Assembly: GCA_017455205.1 (NCBI GenBank)
Contig: JAFTBM010000018.1
Location: forward strand, 42,619 to 106,618
Source of the DNA: Bacteroidales bacterium
Lineage (GTDB): Bacteria > Bacteroidota > Bacteroidia > Bacteroidales > P3
Direction of reading: 5' to 3'
DNA: 64,000 bases
The notes beneath the pieces were generated by a model that was given only the letters and a program-made list of their open reading frames with translations, was not told the origin of the DNA and ran no database searches. The translations under genes were made by a program, and so were the position numbers. Position 1 is the first letter of the stretch; each line of letters starts with the position of its first letter. Positions 1 to 9,600 of the stretch are shown here, one piece after another.

Positions 1-1322
1 AAGCTTGGGGTAAAGATAATTTCGTGGGTTATAGCCTAATGGTGAGTGATTTGGGAAGGATTGAAAAGGCTATCATAGGGCGCTACAACATTCAGTGGGG
101 ACAAGGATTGACGCTATGGACAGGGGCAGCCCCTTTTGACATCACAGGACGGACGTCCATGAGGGCGGGTGCAGGATTGAAGGAGGCTGGGACGTTCAAT
201 GAGTACAACTACCTCGAAGGGGCAGCGGCTACTGTGAGGCTATGGAAAGGATGGCGTGCTACTGGGTTCGGATCGTTGAGGGATGGAGAGAAGATGGCTG
301 GAGGGCATGTAGAATGGCGGATGGGGACGTTTGTGGTAGGTGCAACACTTCAAACCTTATCGTTGCAGGATAGTGTCAATCCGCGTAGTTATGTCTACAA
401 CAAGTTGGCATTTCGAGGAGATAGGCAACAGCACGTGGGCATTGATGGAATGTGGCAGCTGGGGAAGGTGTTGCTTTATGGAGAAGCCAGTAGCGATGAA
501 GACGGAGACCTTGCGGCTGTTGTGGGAATGACAGTCGGTGTGAGCAATAACCACCATATAGGTATCAGTATCAGGAATTATAGTCCCCAATACCACAACT
601 TGCACTCGCAGGCTTACAGCATGAGTGCGGCTGAAAATGAGCAAGGAATGAGGGTAGATATTCAGTCGCAGTTTCCGTGGGAAATCAAGGGTGCATTGAC
701 GGCGGATGTGCATAGTTTCCCGTCTCTCCGCTATGCCTCATACAGACCCTCGGAAGGGATAAAACTGAAAGCACAGTTGGAAAAGCGGTTTGTGGACTAT
801 TATGTTGCTACGATTCGCTATTCATACAGGCAGAAAAGCCGCAACATCCCCTATTTGGATAGCAACTTATATATTGGTGAGTATACAGATTGGCATCAAC
901 TGCAAGCAGAGGTGAAGGGTAGTTGGGAGCGGTGGACGCTGGCTGGGCGCATGGTGTCGGTGATGTTCGGTAGCGAAAATACTGGGTTGCAGCGTGGAAG
1001 GATGGCCGCCCTGACGGCTCAATACAAGTACAATAGGTGGCAAGTGGCTGCGGCACTTGCTTATTTTAAGACTGATGGATACTACACGAGGATTTATATG
1101 AGCGAGAGTAGTATCCAGTATGTATGGAATATCCCTATGCTATATGGTGAAGGAATACGTAGCTATTTGCTGGTACGCTATACTGTTAATCAGAGGTTGT
1201 CGGCAGTGGTGAAATACGGGCTGACGGCTTACCGTGGAGTGGATCATGTGGGGAGTGGCGATGCTCAAACTGAAGGACCTTTGCGGCAGACATGGCACAC
1301 ACAGGTGAGGTGGCATTTTTAG
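1..1322 (+). CDS. Outer-membrane beta-barrel protein, C-terminal part (probable HHH-domain protein), cut by window edge
   Basis: The reading frame is open from the first full codon at base 3, so the gene begins upstream and about 440 C-terminal residues are visible. The sequence is rich in alternating aromatic/polar beta-strands and ends in a terminal Phe (RWHF), as outer-membrane barrels do. The segment with GRYNIQWGQGLTLWTG and EYNYLEGAAA resembles the barrel part of Bacteroidota proteins that carry N-terminal helix-hairpin-helix repeats, where a 'GDY...GQGL..W.G' motif recurs; this assignment is from memory of the family. The HHH part would lie outside the window. Its stop codon overlaps the stop of the convergent rnc gene by 4 bases. 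Function unknown; a role in DNA uptake has only been guessed for the family because of the ComEA-like HHH domain. Confidence 0.7.
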   Translation, partial: AWGKDNFVGYSLMVSDLGRIEKAIIGRYNIQWGQGLTLWTGAAPFDITGRTSMRAGAGLKEAGTFNEYNYLEGAAATVRLWKGWRATGFGSLRDGEKMAGGHVEWRMGTFVVGATLQTLSLQDSVNPRSYVYNKLAFRGDRQQHVGIDGMWQLGKVLLYGEASSDEDGDLAAVVGMTVGVSNNHHIGISIRNYSPQYHNLHSQAYSMSAAENEQGMRVDIQSQFPWEIKGALTADVHSFPSLRYASYRPSEGIKLKAQLEKRFVDYYVATIRYSYRQKSRNIPYLDSNLYIGEYTDWHQLQAEVKGSWERWTLAGRMVSVMFGSENTGLQRGRMAALTAQYKYNRWQVAAALAYFKTDGYYTRIYMSESSIQYVWNIPMLYGEGIRSYLLVRYTVNQRLSAVVKYGLTAYRGVDHVGSGDAQTEGPLRQTWHTQVRWHF

Positions 1323-2062
1323 GAGATAGTCTCGGTGGCTGCTATTTGTCCCTGCTCTTTCATCTCCTTGTAGGTCTTTTCAGCCGCTAATTGTTCGGCA
1401 GCTTTGATGGTGTACTCTACTGCCGACTGTTGAGGCTTACCGTCAATATTCACCTGGCATACGTACTCGCGTCGGCCTGTATGTTTTTGAGTGGAAGAGT
1501 GAACAATCTCGAACGTTACCTTTTTGTGGTGCTTTTGCCCCCAGTCGATTAGTTTACTTTTGTAGTTCCAATCGGTCTGGGCAACGCTATCCACGTCAAT
1601 ATATGTGCAAAGCAGTCGTTTGACTATTATTTTGCGCGTGAATCGAAATCCCTTGTCAAGGTAGATGGCACCAATCAGAGCCTCAACGGCATCGCCTCCA
1701 ATTGACTTAAACGAGCCATCCACGCCTGGCTGGTGTTCAATCAGCGTGGTCATTCCCATCTTGTTGGCGAGTTCGCCCAAACTCTTCCGACTGACGATTT
1801 TAGACCGCATCTCGGTGAGGAAGCCTTCCTCCCGCAAGGGATACTTTTTGTAGAGAAACTCTGCGACTATGGCTCCCAACACGGCATCACCGAGATACTC
1901 AAGCCGCTCGTTGTTCACCCGATGACCCTGCTGTACGGAGGATTGTGAACGATGGGTGAAGGCAATAGTGTACAGGTCAATGTTGCGTGGAGAATACCCC
2001 AGCACATTCCTAAAGAAGAGCCTCAATTCATAATGGTCTTCTCTCTTCCTGAAAAAGCTCAC
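1319..2062 (-). CDS. rnc: Ribonuclease III
   Basis: Double-strand-specific endoribonuclease that processes rRNA precursors and structured mRNAs in the cytoplasm. The protein has 247 residues. It carries the family signature NERLEYLGDAVLG near residue 52 with its catalytic Glu and Asp, a second acidic pair in the 'GGDAVEALIGAIYLD' helix, and a C-terminal double-stranded RNA-binding domain from about residue 165 (DWNYKSKLIDWGQ). It is third in acpP-fabF-rnc, 26 bp after fabF, an order common in Bacteroidota. Its stop overlaps the stop of the convergent upstream gene. Confidence 0.97.
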   Translation of the reverse strand: MSFFRKREDHYELRLFFRNVLGYSPRNIDLYTIAFTHRSQSSVQQGHRVNNERLEYLGDAVLGAIVAEFLYKKYPLREEGFLTEMRSKIVSRKSLGELANKMGMTTLIEHQPGVDGSFKSIGGDAVEALIGAIYLDKGFRFTRKIIVKRLLCTYIDVDSVAQTDWNYKSKLIDWGQKHHKKVTFEIVHSSTQKHTGRREYVCQVNIDGKPQQSAVEYTIKAAEQLAAEKTYKEMKEQGQIAATETIS

Positions 2063-2088
2063 TATTGCTGATGTTTTTGCCAGATTCC

Positions 2089-3333
2089 TTATATCTTGCG
2101 GAATGCCAGGCAGACATTATGTCCCCCAAAGCCAAAAGCGTTGCTCAATGCAAAGTCCACATTGCGCTTTTGCATTTTGTTGAACGTGAAGTCAAGTGCG
2201 GGAATCTGTGGGTCATCGTTGAAATGGTTGATGGTCGGGGGGACAATGCCGTTCTTGATGGTTAGAATAGTGGCAATGGCTTCCACCGCTCCTGCAGCCC
2301 CAAGTAGATGCCCTGTCATTGACTTTGTGGAATTGATGGCAATCCGGTAGGCATGGTCTCCAAACAAGCCCAGTATGGCTTTGGGTTCGGAGATGTCGCC
2401 GATAGGGGTAGATGTCCCATGTGTGTTGATATGGTCTACATCAGTCAGCTCCATTCCAGATTCTTCAATGGCCTGTCGCATAGCTTCGATGACCCCCATG
2501 CCATCTGGGTGCGAGGCTGTGATATGGTAGGCATCAGCGGAAAGACCTGTGCCTGTGATTTCGGCGTAGATATTTGCACCGCGTGCTGAAGCATGCTCCA
2601 ATGATTCAAGCACTATGCAGCCCGCGCCTTCACCAAGCACGAATCCATCGCGGTCGCGGTCGAACGGACGTGAAGCCGTCTTTGGGTCATCATTGCGTGT
2701 GGAAAGTGCTCTCATGTTGCCAAATCCACCTATGCCGACCTCGGTAACGGCACACTCGGAGCCACCCGCTACCATAACATCTGCCTTCCCAAGACGGATA
2801 AGGTTGAAGGCATCGCTGATGGCTGCCGCCGAGGATGCACAAGCAGCTGCGGTGCAATAGTTAGGCCCCCGCAATCCGTGGCGGATGGCGATTTGCCCAG
2901 CGCAGATGTCCACAATGACTTTGGGCACCCAGTAGGGGCTAAATCGCGGTATGCGCCCATGCGTGGCGTACTCTATGATTTCGTCCTGCAGACTGGTAAC
3001 GCCGCCCATCCCCGACCCCCATATCACTCCAGTTCGGGTCTTGTCGGTGTTGGTATCGGTCAATCCCGCATCGCGCAACGCCTCGTCCACAGCCACAAGC
3101 CCATAGACTGTGTAGCCATCAAGCAGGCGCATCTCCTTTTTGTCAAAGAATTGGAAAGGATCAAACTCCTTAAGTTCTGCGGCAATTCGACATTTGAACT
3201 CCGCCGCATCAAACCGAGTGATAGCACCCACCCCACTCACGCCATCCACCATACCCTCCCACATGGAGGGTACGGTGTTTCCTACGGGCGTAAGTGCGCC
3301 GAGTCCTGTTACCACAACTCTCTTCAACGCCAT
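2089..3333 (-). CDS. fabF: 3-oxoacyl-[acyl-carrier-protein] synthase II
   Basis: Beta-ketoacyl-ACP synthase II, which condenses malonyl-ACP with acyl-ACP in fatty-acid elongation. The 414-residue thiolase-fold protein has the complete Cys-His-His catalytic triad: Cys165 in TAAACASS, His305 in NTHGTST and His342 in TGHLLGAAGA. It begins MALKRVVVTGLGALTPVG, the usual FabF start. It lies 32 bp downstream of acpP, whose product carries its substrate, and upstream of rnc in one minus-strand operon. Confidence 0.98.
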   Translation of the reverse strand: MALKRVVVTGLGALTPVGNTVPSMWEGMVDGVSGVGAITRFDAAEFKCRIAAELKEFDPFQFFDKKEMRLLDGYTVYGLVAVDEALRDAGLTDTNTDKTRTGVIWGSGMGGVTSLQDEIIEYATHGRIPRFSPYWVPKVIVDICAGQIAIRHGLRGPNYCTAAACASSAAAISDAFNLIRLGKADVMVAGGSECAVTEVGIGGFGNMRALSTRNDDPKTASRPFDRDRDGFVLGEGAGCIVLESLEHASARGANIYAEITGTGLSADAYHITASHPDGMGVIEAMRQAIEESGMELTDVDHINTHGTSTPIGDISEPKAILGLFGDHAYRIAINSTKSMTGHLLGAAGAVEAIATILTIKNGIVPPTINHFNDDPQIPALDFTFNKMQKRNVDFALSNAFGFGGHNVCLAFRKI

Positions 3334-3365
3334 AATTCTAAAATGGGGTTGAAATGTGTGTGGAA

Positions 3366-3605
3366 TTAACCCTTTTTGGCTTCCTCTATGAATGCAATGG
3401 CATCGCCAACGGTAACAATCTTCTCGGCTGCCTCATCGGGAATGCTTAAGTCAAACTCTTTCTCAAGTTCCATAATAAGTTCCACGGTGTCCAAAGAATC
3501 CGCACCGAGGTCATTGGTAAAACTGGCTTCGGGTACTACCTGGCTTTCTTCAACGCCCAGCTTGTCGGTGATAATGCTGGTTACTTTGGTTGCAATTTCT
3601 GACAT
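3366..3605 (-). CDS. acpP: Acyl carrier protein
   Basis: Small acidic carrier (79 residues, typical length) that holds acyl intermediates on a 4'-phosphopantetheine arm. The attachment serine is Ser37 in the motif [16 protein letters not shown]. It is the first gene of acpP-fabF-rnc. The 500-bp region upstream holds a weak promoter-like box and a dispersed repeat. Confidence 0.98.
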   Translation of the reverse strand: MSEIATKVTSIITDKLGVEESQVVPEASFTNDLGADSLDTVELIMELEKEFDLSIPDEAAEKIVTVGDAIAFIEEAKKG

Positions 3606-3637
3606 ACTTATTTGTTTTTAAGTTTGAAATTCGAGTG

Positions 3638-3645
3638 CAAAGAAA
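3638..3645 (-). promoter_or_regulatory. Possible -7 box of the acpP-fabF-rnc operon
   Basis: Read on the minus strand the sequence is TTTCTTTG, a 7 of 8 match to the Bacteroidota -7 consensus TAnnTTTG, placed 32 bases before the acpP start. No clear TTTG -33 box was found at the expected distance, so this is tentative. Confidence 0.4.
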
Positions 3646-3900
3646 CAACTTTTTTCTGATACTTAAACAATTTTAACATTTGAAGCACTGCCATTTTTGT
3701 CTAAAATGTTGATATATTGTATGGTTAGTGTTTATGGATGAATTACGATTGCTGGATGAATGCCACTCGCATTTTCGACTTTTGCACGGCCTTTTTTGCA
3801 AAAATTACGTTATTTCTGCTCCTCTTTATGTGTGGTAGTATATCCTAAACGTTGTATTAGGAATGTCGTAGTGGGGAAGATTTTTTTCTTGTGGCGACAT

Positions 3901-4063
3901 AATTTTCAATTCTCAATTTTCAATTTTCAATTAGGACTTGGTCCGTGTCAACTCCGTGTCAACTCCGTGTCAGGTCCGTGTCACCTCCGACTCGAGTCGG
4001 ACTTAACACGGACCAAACACGGACTATGCACGGATCAAACACGTGCCAAGTCCCTACCGCCAG
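3901..4063. repeat. Dispersed palindromic array, complete copy (4 + 4 units of 11 bp)
   Basis: From left to right: an AT-rich run of CAATTTTCAATT type (3901-3932); AGGACTTGG; four 11-bp units beginning TCCGTGTCA (3942-3985); a perfect 16-bp palindrome TCCGACTCGAGTCGGA (3986-4001); four units in inverted orientation containing CACGGA or CACGTG (4002-4045); and the end CCAAGTCCCTACCGCCAG (4046-4063). A second complete copy lies at 63641-63788 in opposite orientation, a half copy at 50908-50985, and a divergent copy at 30915-30998. I do not know a name for this family. Confidence 0.9.
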
Positions 4064-4115
4064 CACCTCCGATTAAAGCTCCCAGCGACGATTGCGCTCC
4101 CAAACGTTTAGGGCA

Positions 4116-4952
4116 CTATTTGTGTGTGTGGTAGGCTATTAATCCTTCTATGGGGGCGGCGGCCTTTCGGGTCAGCTGCAGGCTGTTTCTTTCGAGAAAG
4201 CACCTCATCGGCCGGGTAATGGCGTTCCCAAACCCGCCGATGAGGCAGAATGAGTTGCTTCCGCTTTTTGCTATGCATTGGGCAAGCTGATGTTCTCTCC
4301 ATTCTTCAAGGCAATCCAGTACCAATTGGAAGCAGTAATCGCTGTCGCTATGTTGCAATGCGAAGGGGGCAAGCGAGGCTAAATAGCGGTTGGCGTGCGG
4401 CAGCTCATACACGGCATTCATTATTTGCTCATGGCTTAATGGCATGTAGGCATGGAAGAGCTTTGCGAGGCTCGCTGGCATGCATTGCGACAGGTAGTCG
4501 GAAAGTAGCCTTCTTCCTACGTGGTTGGCCGACCCGTGGTCGCCCAGTATGTAGCCTGCGCTGAATGGCTGATGGTCAATGGCAGTGCCATCGTAGTGGC
4601 AGCAGTTGCTTCCCGTACCCAATATTCCCACCACGCCAGCTGTATTGCCACACATGGCGCGGCAGGCTCCCAGTATGTCGGTCGCCACTTCGAGGCTCGT
4701 GGGGGTAAATACCTCTTGCAGTGCAAGTGCTATCCTTGCTTTCTGATTATCTTGTCCACATCCCGCACCGTAGAAGTGTATCTCCACGCTGTCCGCCTTC
4801 CCATCGAAGTGCCTTTTTGCTTGCTGCATCGCCTCTTTCAACTGCTCATCGTCGCAAAAGTGCGGATTGAGCCCCTGTGTGGTGAACCTATCTGCTGTCG
4901 CCGCATCGGCCCAAAGGGTCTTGGTGCTCCCACTATCGGCAATCAGGGTCAT
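4116..4952 (-). CDS. BadF/BadG/BcrA/BcrD-type ATPase, N-acetylglucosamine-kinase-like
   Basis: A 278-residue protein of the ASKHA (actin/hexokinase) fold. It shows the first phosphate loop at its start (ADSGSTKT), a second at GILGTGSNC, and the [12 protein letters not shown] segment typical of the N-acetylglucosamine kinase branch of the BadF/BadG family. The likely reaction is ATP-dependent phosphorylation of an amino sugar, but the substrate cannot be read from the sequence. The ATG at 4952 is chosen because it overlaps the pyrD stop as ATGA and because the phosphate loop normally lies close to the N-terminus; a longer frame upstream is His/Arg-rich and unlikely. Last gene of pyrK-pyrD-kinase. 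Confidence 0.85.
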   Translation of the reverse strand: MTLIADSGSTKTLWADAATADRFTTQGLNPHFCDDEQLKEAMQQAKRHFDGKADSVEIHFYGAGCGQDNQKARIALALQEVFTPTSLEVATDILGACRAMCGNTAGVVGILGTGSNCCHYDGTAIDHQPFSAGYILGDHGSANHVGRRLLSDYLSQCMPASLAKLFHAYMPLSHEQIMNAVYELPHANRYLASLAPFALQHSDSDYCFQLVLDCLEEWREHQLAQCIAKSGSNSFCLIGGFGNAITRPMRCFLERNSLQLTRKAAAPIEGLIAYHTHK

Positions 4953-5848
4953 ATAATGCCTATGATGTCGTTGATGTCGCCGATGTGGTGGCGGTGGCAA
5001 TAGTCGTTAAGTCCTTCAATAATATCTATTGTTACTCGTGGATTGACGAAATTTGCCGTGCCTACCTGTATGGCTCTTGCCCCAGCCATAAGGAATTCCA
5101 GTGCGTCAGCAGCCGAGGCGATGCCCCCCAATCCTATGACGGGTATCTTCACAGCCTTTGCCACCTGCCACACCATTCTGACCGCTATCGGCTTCACGGC
5201 TGGCCCACTCAATCCCCCTGTGATGGTGCTTAAGCAAGGCCGCTGTCGCTCCACATCAATGGCCATGCCCAGCACCGTGTTGATGAGGCTGACACTATCG
5301 GCTCCTGCACCTTCTACGGCCTTGGCTATCTCGGCGATATGGGTTACGTTGGGGGTGAGTTTGACGATGAGTGTTTTGCCATACACCCTGCGTACTTCGC
5401 TCACCACACGTGCCGCCTGGTCGGGATCAACCCCGAAGGTCATCCCCCCTTGTTTGACGTTGGGACAGCTGATGTTAAGCTCGATGGCTGGTATATGCTC
5501 CAGCGAATCTATCTGTTCAGCTACCGAGCAGTATTCTTCTATTGAGTGGCCACTGACGTTGACGATGATATTGGTGTGCAGGTGCTTGATGCGCGGGTAC
5601 ACTTCGGTGCAAAACTTACCCACGCCCCCGTTCTGCAGCCCCACGGCGTTGAGCATCCCCGACGGGGTTTCGGCCATGCGCGGGTATGGGTTGCCCTCGC
5701 GGTGGCTTCCCGTGGTGCCTTTTACTACAAAACCCCCCAGCTGCTCAAGGTCAATGAAGTCGGCAAATTCCTCCCCGTAGCCGAAGGTGCCGCTGGCTGT
5801 CATCACGGGGTTCTTCAATTTGAGGTTGTGTACTGCTACTTCTAACAT
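4949..5848 (-). CDS. pyrD: Dihydroorotate dehydrogenase B, catalytic subunit
   Basis: Flavoprotein that oxidises dihydroorotate to orotate in pyrimidine synthesis. With 299 residues and no membrane anchor it is class 1B, which uses NAD+ through the PyrK subunit. The catalytic cysteine lies in NISCPN (Cys128). FMN-binding motifs are seen at [34 protein letters not shown] and [14 protein letters not shown]. It overlaps pyrK upstream by 7 bases and the kinase downstream by 4, so the subunits are very probably translationally coupled. Confidence 0.97.
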   Translation of the reverse strand: MLEVAVHNLKLKNPVMTASGTFGYGEEFADFIDLEQLGGFVVKGTTGSHREGNPYPRMAETPSGMLNAVGLQNGGVGKFCTEVYPRIKHLHTNIIVNVSGHSIEEYCSVAEQIDSLEHIPAIELNISCPNVKQGGMTFGVDPDQAARVVSEVRRVYGKTLIVKLTPNVTHIAEIAKAVEGAGADSVSLINTVLGMAIDVERQRPCLSTITGGLSGPAVKPIAVRMVWQVAKAVKIPVIGLGGIASAADALEFLMAGARAIQVGTANFVNPRVTIDIIEGLNDYCHRHHIGDINDIIGII

Positions 5849-6630
5849 AGCTCATACCATTTTGTCATGCCACTAATGTCAAACACAGGCCCTTCTTTGC
5901 ATACGCGCTGATGCCCCGTGTCGGTGTCGACCACGCAGCACAAGCAAGCGCCCAATCCACAGGCCATTAGGTTCTCCAAGCTTACCTCGCAGCTCATATC
6001 TCGTGCCGCTGCGCTTCGTGCCACCGCTTTCATCATCGGTGTAGGTCCACAAGTGTATATCATGTCGTAAGCCTCCGCGAAGCAAGGATGGTCTACCACC
6101 AACCCCTGTACTCCTGCAGACCCATCGTCAGTGGTCAGGCACACCTCGCCGAGCGGCATAAATTTATCCCTGGCGGGTATTAATGCCTCCGACCGGCCTC
6201 CCAGCAGTGTGGTGATATGCACCTCTTCTCGGCTCAATGTCTTTGCCAAGTAGTAGAGTGGTGCAATGCCTGCCCCACCTCCTACCAGTAGTATGTGGCT
6301 GGCGGTGGACTTCGGGCGAGAAAAACCTTTGCCGAGCGGGTAGACCAAGTTGAGCCTCTCGCCACTGGCAAGCTGCGACAGGCGGCGTGTGCCCCGACCG
6401 ACTATCTGTACCAGCAGCGAGAGGGTGTTGGCTTCAGTGTCAATGTCGTGTATCGAAATAGGGCGGCGCAGCATCACCCCCTCCGCACCCTCTACCCTCA
6501 CCTCTGCAAATTGCCCTGGCACTACTTTAGCCAGCTTTCCCACTGGCCGCAGCACCAGTTCCACGTATGTCTCGGCCACCCGTCGGTTTTCCACCACGGC
6601 GAAGTCAGTCATCTCTTTCTTTTGTTCCAT
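5842..6630 (-). CDS. pyrK: Dihydroorotate dehydrogenase electron-transfer subunit
   Basis: FAD and [2Fe-2S] subunit that passes electrons from PyrD to NAD+. It has a ferredoxin-reductase-like FAD domain ([11 protein letters not shown]), an NAD-binding core ([30 protein letters not shown]), and a C-terminal cysteine cluster CGLGACLCC followed by VC that holds the iron-sulphur centre. The ATG at 6630 is preferred because an AAGGGA ribosome-binding-like stretch lies just upstream and homologues start near here. An ATG at 6660 in the same frame would add 10 residues and leave a 3-bp gap to the upstream surface-protein gene. Confidence 0.93.
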   Translation of the reverse strand: MEQKKEMTDFAVVENRRVAETYVELVLRPVGKLAKVVPGQFAEVRVEGAEGVMLRRPISIHDIDTEANTLSLLVQIVGRGTRRLSQLASGERLNLVYPLGKGFSRPKSTASHILLVGGGAGIAPLYYLAKTLSREEVHITTLLGGRSEALIPARDKFMPLGEVCLTTDDGSAGVQGLVVDHPCFAEAYDMIYTCGPTPMMKAVARSAAARDMSCEVSLENLMACGLGACLCCVVDTDTGHQRVCKEGPVFDISGMTKWYELC

Positions 6631-6663
6631 CGCTTTTCCCTTATTGTCTGTGTCTATCATGCA

Positions 6664-9600
6664 CTATTTGACCACTACCACACGCTTGGCTGGCCGTTGC
6701 CCAACTCTGACGAGGTATACGCCACTACCCTGCATGCGGAACACTGCCTGCTGCGGTGCTGCTTTGCTGTGAGCCACTATGCGTCCATTCACGTCGTAGA
6801 CTGCTACCGTCTGTCCTTCAGCTCCTTCCACGTAAAGACTCTCTCCGAGGGTGTATACTCTTGTGGGGTCTCCCGCTGTCTGTTCTATCCCTTGAGTGCT
6901 GTCAGTGGCGAAGTGGGCCGTGAGGGTGATGGTGGTGCCGAGCCAAAGCGTATCTATCGGCAAGCTCAGTTCCGCAGTGGTATAGCTTGTGCCGCTCTCC
7001 GATAGGCTCCACCCCGTGAAGTGTGCACCAGTGGCTGCGGTGGCGGTGGCATGTATCGTCTCGCCGTAGTGGTAGGTGTAGTATCCCACGGTGGGCGAAA
7101 TGCTCCCAAGCGAGGCATCATTCACACGCAGGTGCACTATTACGCTGTCGCGCACGGTGGCGTCAAACAGGGCTGTCAGGGACGTATCGCTTTCCACCGT
7201 GAACGTAAACGGATTGCTGCGGCTGACGATGCGTCGCCCATCGCTCCACCCAGCAAAGCGATAACCCTCGCGGGAAATCACCGTCGCGGTGAAGCTGTGG
7301 CCATGGTGTACACGGTTGTTGCTCGCCGGGCTGACAATTCCGCGTGTGCTATCCACCTCAAGCCACACTGTGTGGTATTCCGACAGGATGAGGAGCGTGA
7401 GGTATACCGTGCTGTCGCACCCCGCAGCATTGAGGGTGTCGTAGGTGTAGATGCCGCTGTGGTAGTAGGTGAAACCGTGCCAAGTGAGGCTATCTTCGGC
7501 CGAAAGCGGCTCGTCTTTGTGGCTGCTGTGGTGCACGGTGAGGTGGAGCAGTAGTGTGCTGTCCCCGCCATCGGCACAGAGGGTGTCGTACTGGTAGATG
7601 CCATCGGTGCGGTAGGTGCGGCCTTTCCACTCCGTGCTGTCGCATACCGTGATCCACTGCTCACCCGTGCGGCTCCCCACCAGTATCAAGTGGAGATACA
7701 CCGTGCTGTCGCATTCCCCGATGGTGAGCGTGTCGAAGCGGAAGTCGCCGCTGCCGTGGTAGGTGATGCCGTGCCAGTGCAGGCTGTCCCTGACGGCAAG
7801 GGTGATGCTGTCGGTGGCAGGGTAATGGATGGTCAGGTGTAGGCTGGCAGTGCTGTCGCATCCCGCTGCGTTGGTCAGTGTGCGAGTGTAGATGCCCGAC
7901 GTGCGATAGGTTGCTCCCCACCAAGCCAGACTATCACAGGCCGAGGCTATGGTGTCGCCTGCACTGCTGCGGTTGATGGTCAAGTGCAAGGTAACCACGC
8001 TGTCGCATCCCACGGCGTTGGTGTAGGTGTGGACGGGGTTGGCACTCGCCGTGTAGAGTCCTCCGTGCCACATGAGGCTGTCGCAGGCCGTGGCTGCAGT
8101 GTCGCCCGTGGTGGATACTTTGAGGGTCAGGTGCAGACTGACTGTGCTGTCGCACCCCACTGCGTTGGTCATGGTGTGCTTCGGGTCGGTTGATGGCGTG
8201 GCTGTGTAGGTGCTATCCCACCATGTGAAGCGGTCGCAGGCTGTGGCCGCAGTGTCGCCCTCGGTGGAATAGACTATGGTTAGGTGGAGGGTGTCCACCT
8301 GTGTGCAACCATTGGTGTCGGTGTGCGAGTAGGTGTAGATGCCGCTCGCACTGTAGCTCAATCCGCTACCGTTTTCCCACACAAATCCTGGGTCGCAGTG
8401 CCGTGCCACGGTGTCGGTCGGCTGCGCGTGGTTGATGGTGAGGGTGAGCACCACCGTGCTGTCGCCCCCCGTGGAGCTGAGGGTGTCGAATAGGTACGAG
8501 CCACTTTGGGTGTAGGTCTGTCCTTTCCAAACGAGGCTATCGCAGCCCGACCGCACCTCTTCGCCAGTGTTCCCGCCGATGATGTATAGTCGCAGGATGA
8601 TGGTGCTGTCGCAGCCAGTGGCATTCAGCGTGTCGAACGGATAACGCCCAGTGGTGTAGTAGGTGCTATCGTGCCACGTGAGACTGTCGTGGGCAATGAG
8701 GGTGAGGCTATCGTAGGTGTGGTAGTTCAGCGTGAGGTGCAGGCTGACGATGCTGTCGCACCCCTCGGCGTTGGTGTAGGTGTGGGTGGGGGCAAGGCTG
8801 GGTGCAGTGGTGTAGGTGCTATCCCACCAGGTGAATTGGTCGCACTCGGTGGCCACCGTGTCGCCGCTATTGCTGCGGGCAACGGTGAGGTGCAGCCTGA
8901 CGGTGTGGGTGCATCCTGCTGGGTTGGTGGCCAAGTGCGTGGGGAGGGTGTCGGGTGTGCTGTAGTATGTCAATCCGTGCCAAGTGAGCGAGTCGCAGGC
9001 TGTGGCCGTGGTGTCAGCCGTGGAGGTTGTGTCAATGGTCAGGTGCAGCGTAACCACGCTGTCGCATCCCTCGGCGTTGGTATAGGTGTGGGTAGGCGTA
9101 GCCGAGTCGGTGTAGGTTGTACTCCACCAGGTGTATTCGCTGCATGCGAGTGCGTTGGTGTCGCCTGTGTTGCTGTGATGCACCGTTAGGTGAAGTGTAA
9201 CCACGCTGTCGCAACCTCCTGCGTTGGTGAGCGTGTAGGTGGGCGGGACAATCGGACTGGCGGTATAGGTACTGTCGTGCCAGGCGAGGCTGTCGCAGGC
9301 TGTGGCCACCGTGTCGCCCGTGCTGCTGCGGTAGATGGTCAGGTGAAGTGTATCGGTCGGGGTGCAGCCGTCAGCCTCGCGGTGGCGATAGGTGTAATGC
9401 CCCGAGGCGGTGTAGGTTTGGCCATCGCCTTCAGTCCAGGTGTAGCTGTCGCAAGCGGTGTCTGATAGTGAGGTGTGGGTCGGAACGCAGGTGTCGCGCA
9501 CCGCCCGCAGGGCCTGCCCATAGTTTCTTCCGAAGATGTTGCCTTGTGGGGCGAACTCTTCACGGGTGAAGCGAGCATACAGGGCGTTGAAACTGTCGCC

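Larger units (their letters stand above)
3606..4115. other. Intergenic region between acpP and the kinase gene
   Basis: There is no credible gene in this 510-bp stretch. The open frame that crosses it on the plus strand is a by-product of the repeats, not a coding sequence. It holds the possible acpP promoter, an AT-rich run, and a complete 11-bp-unit palindromic array (3901-4063). Confidence 0.8.

Noticed and set aside
3901-4063. Reading the 11-bp arrays as a CRISPR array
   Set aside because: Units are 11 bp with no spacers and reverse direction at a centre; no cas genes are present.
3760-4134. Open frame of 124 codons on the plus strand
   Set aside because: Its middle translates the AT-rich run (QFSIFNFQL) and its end the 11-bp units; no family match, and it is explained by the repeat.
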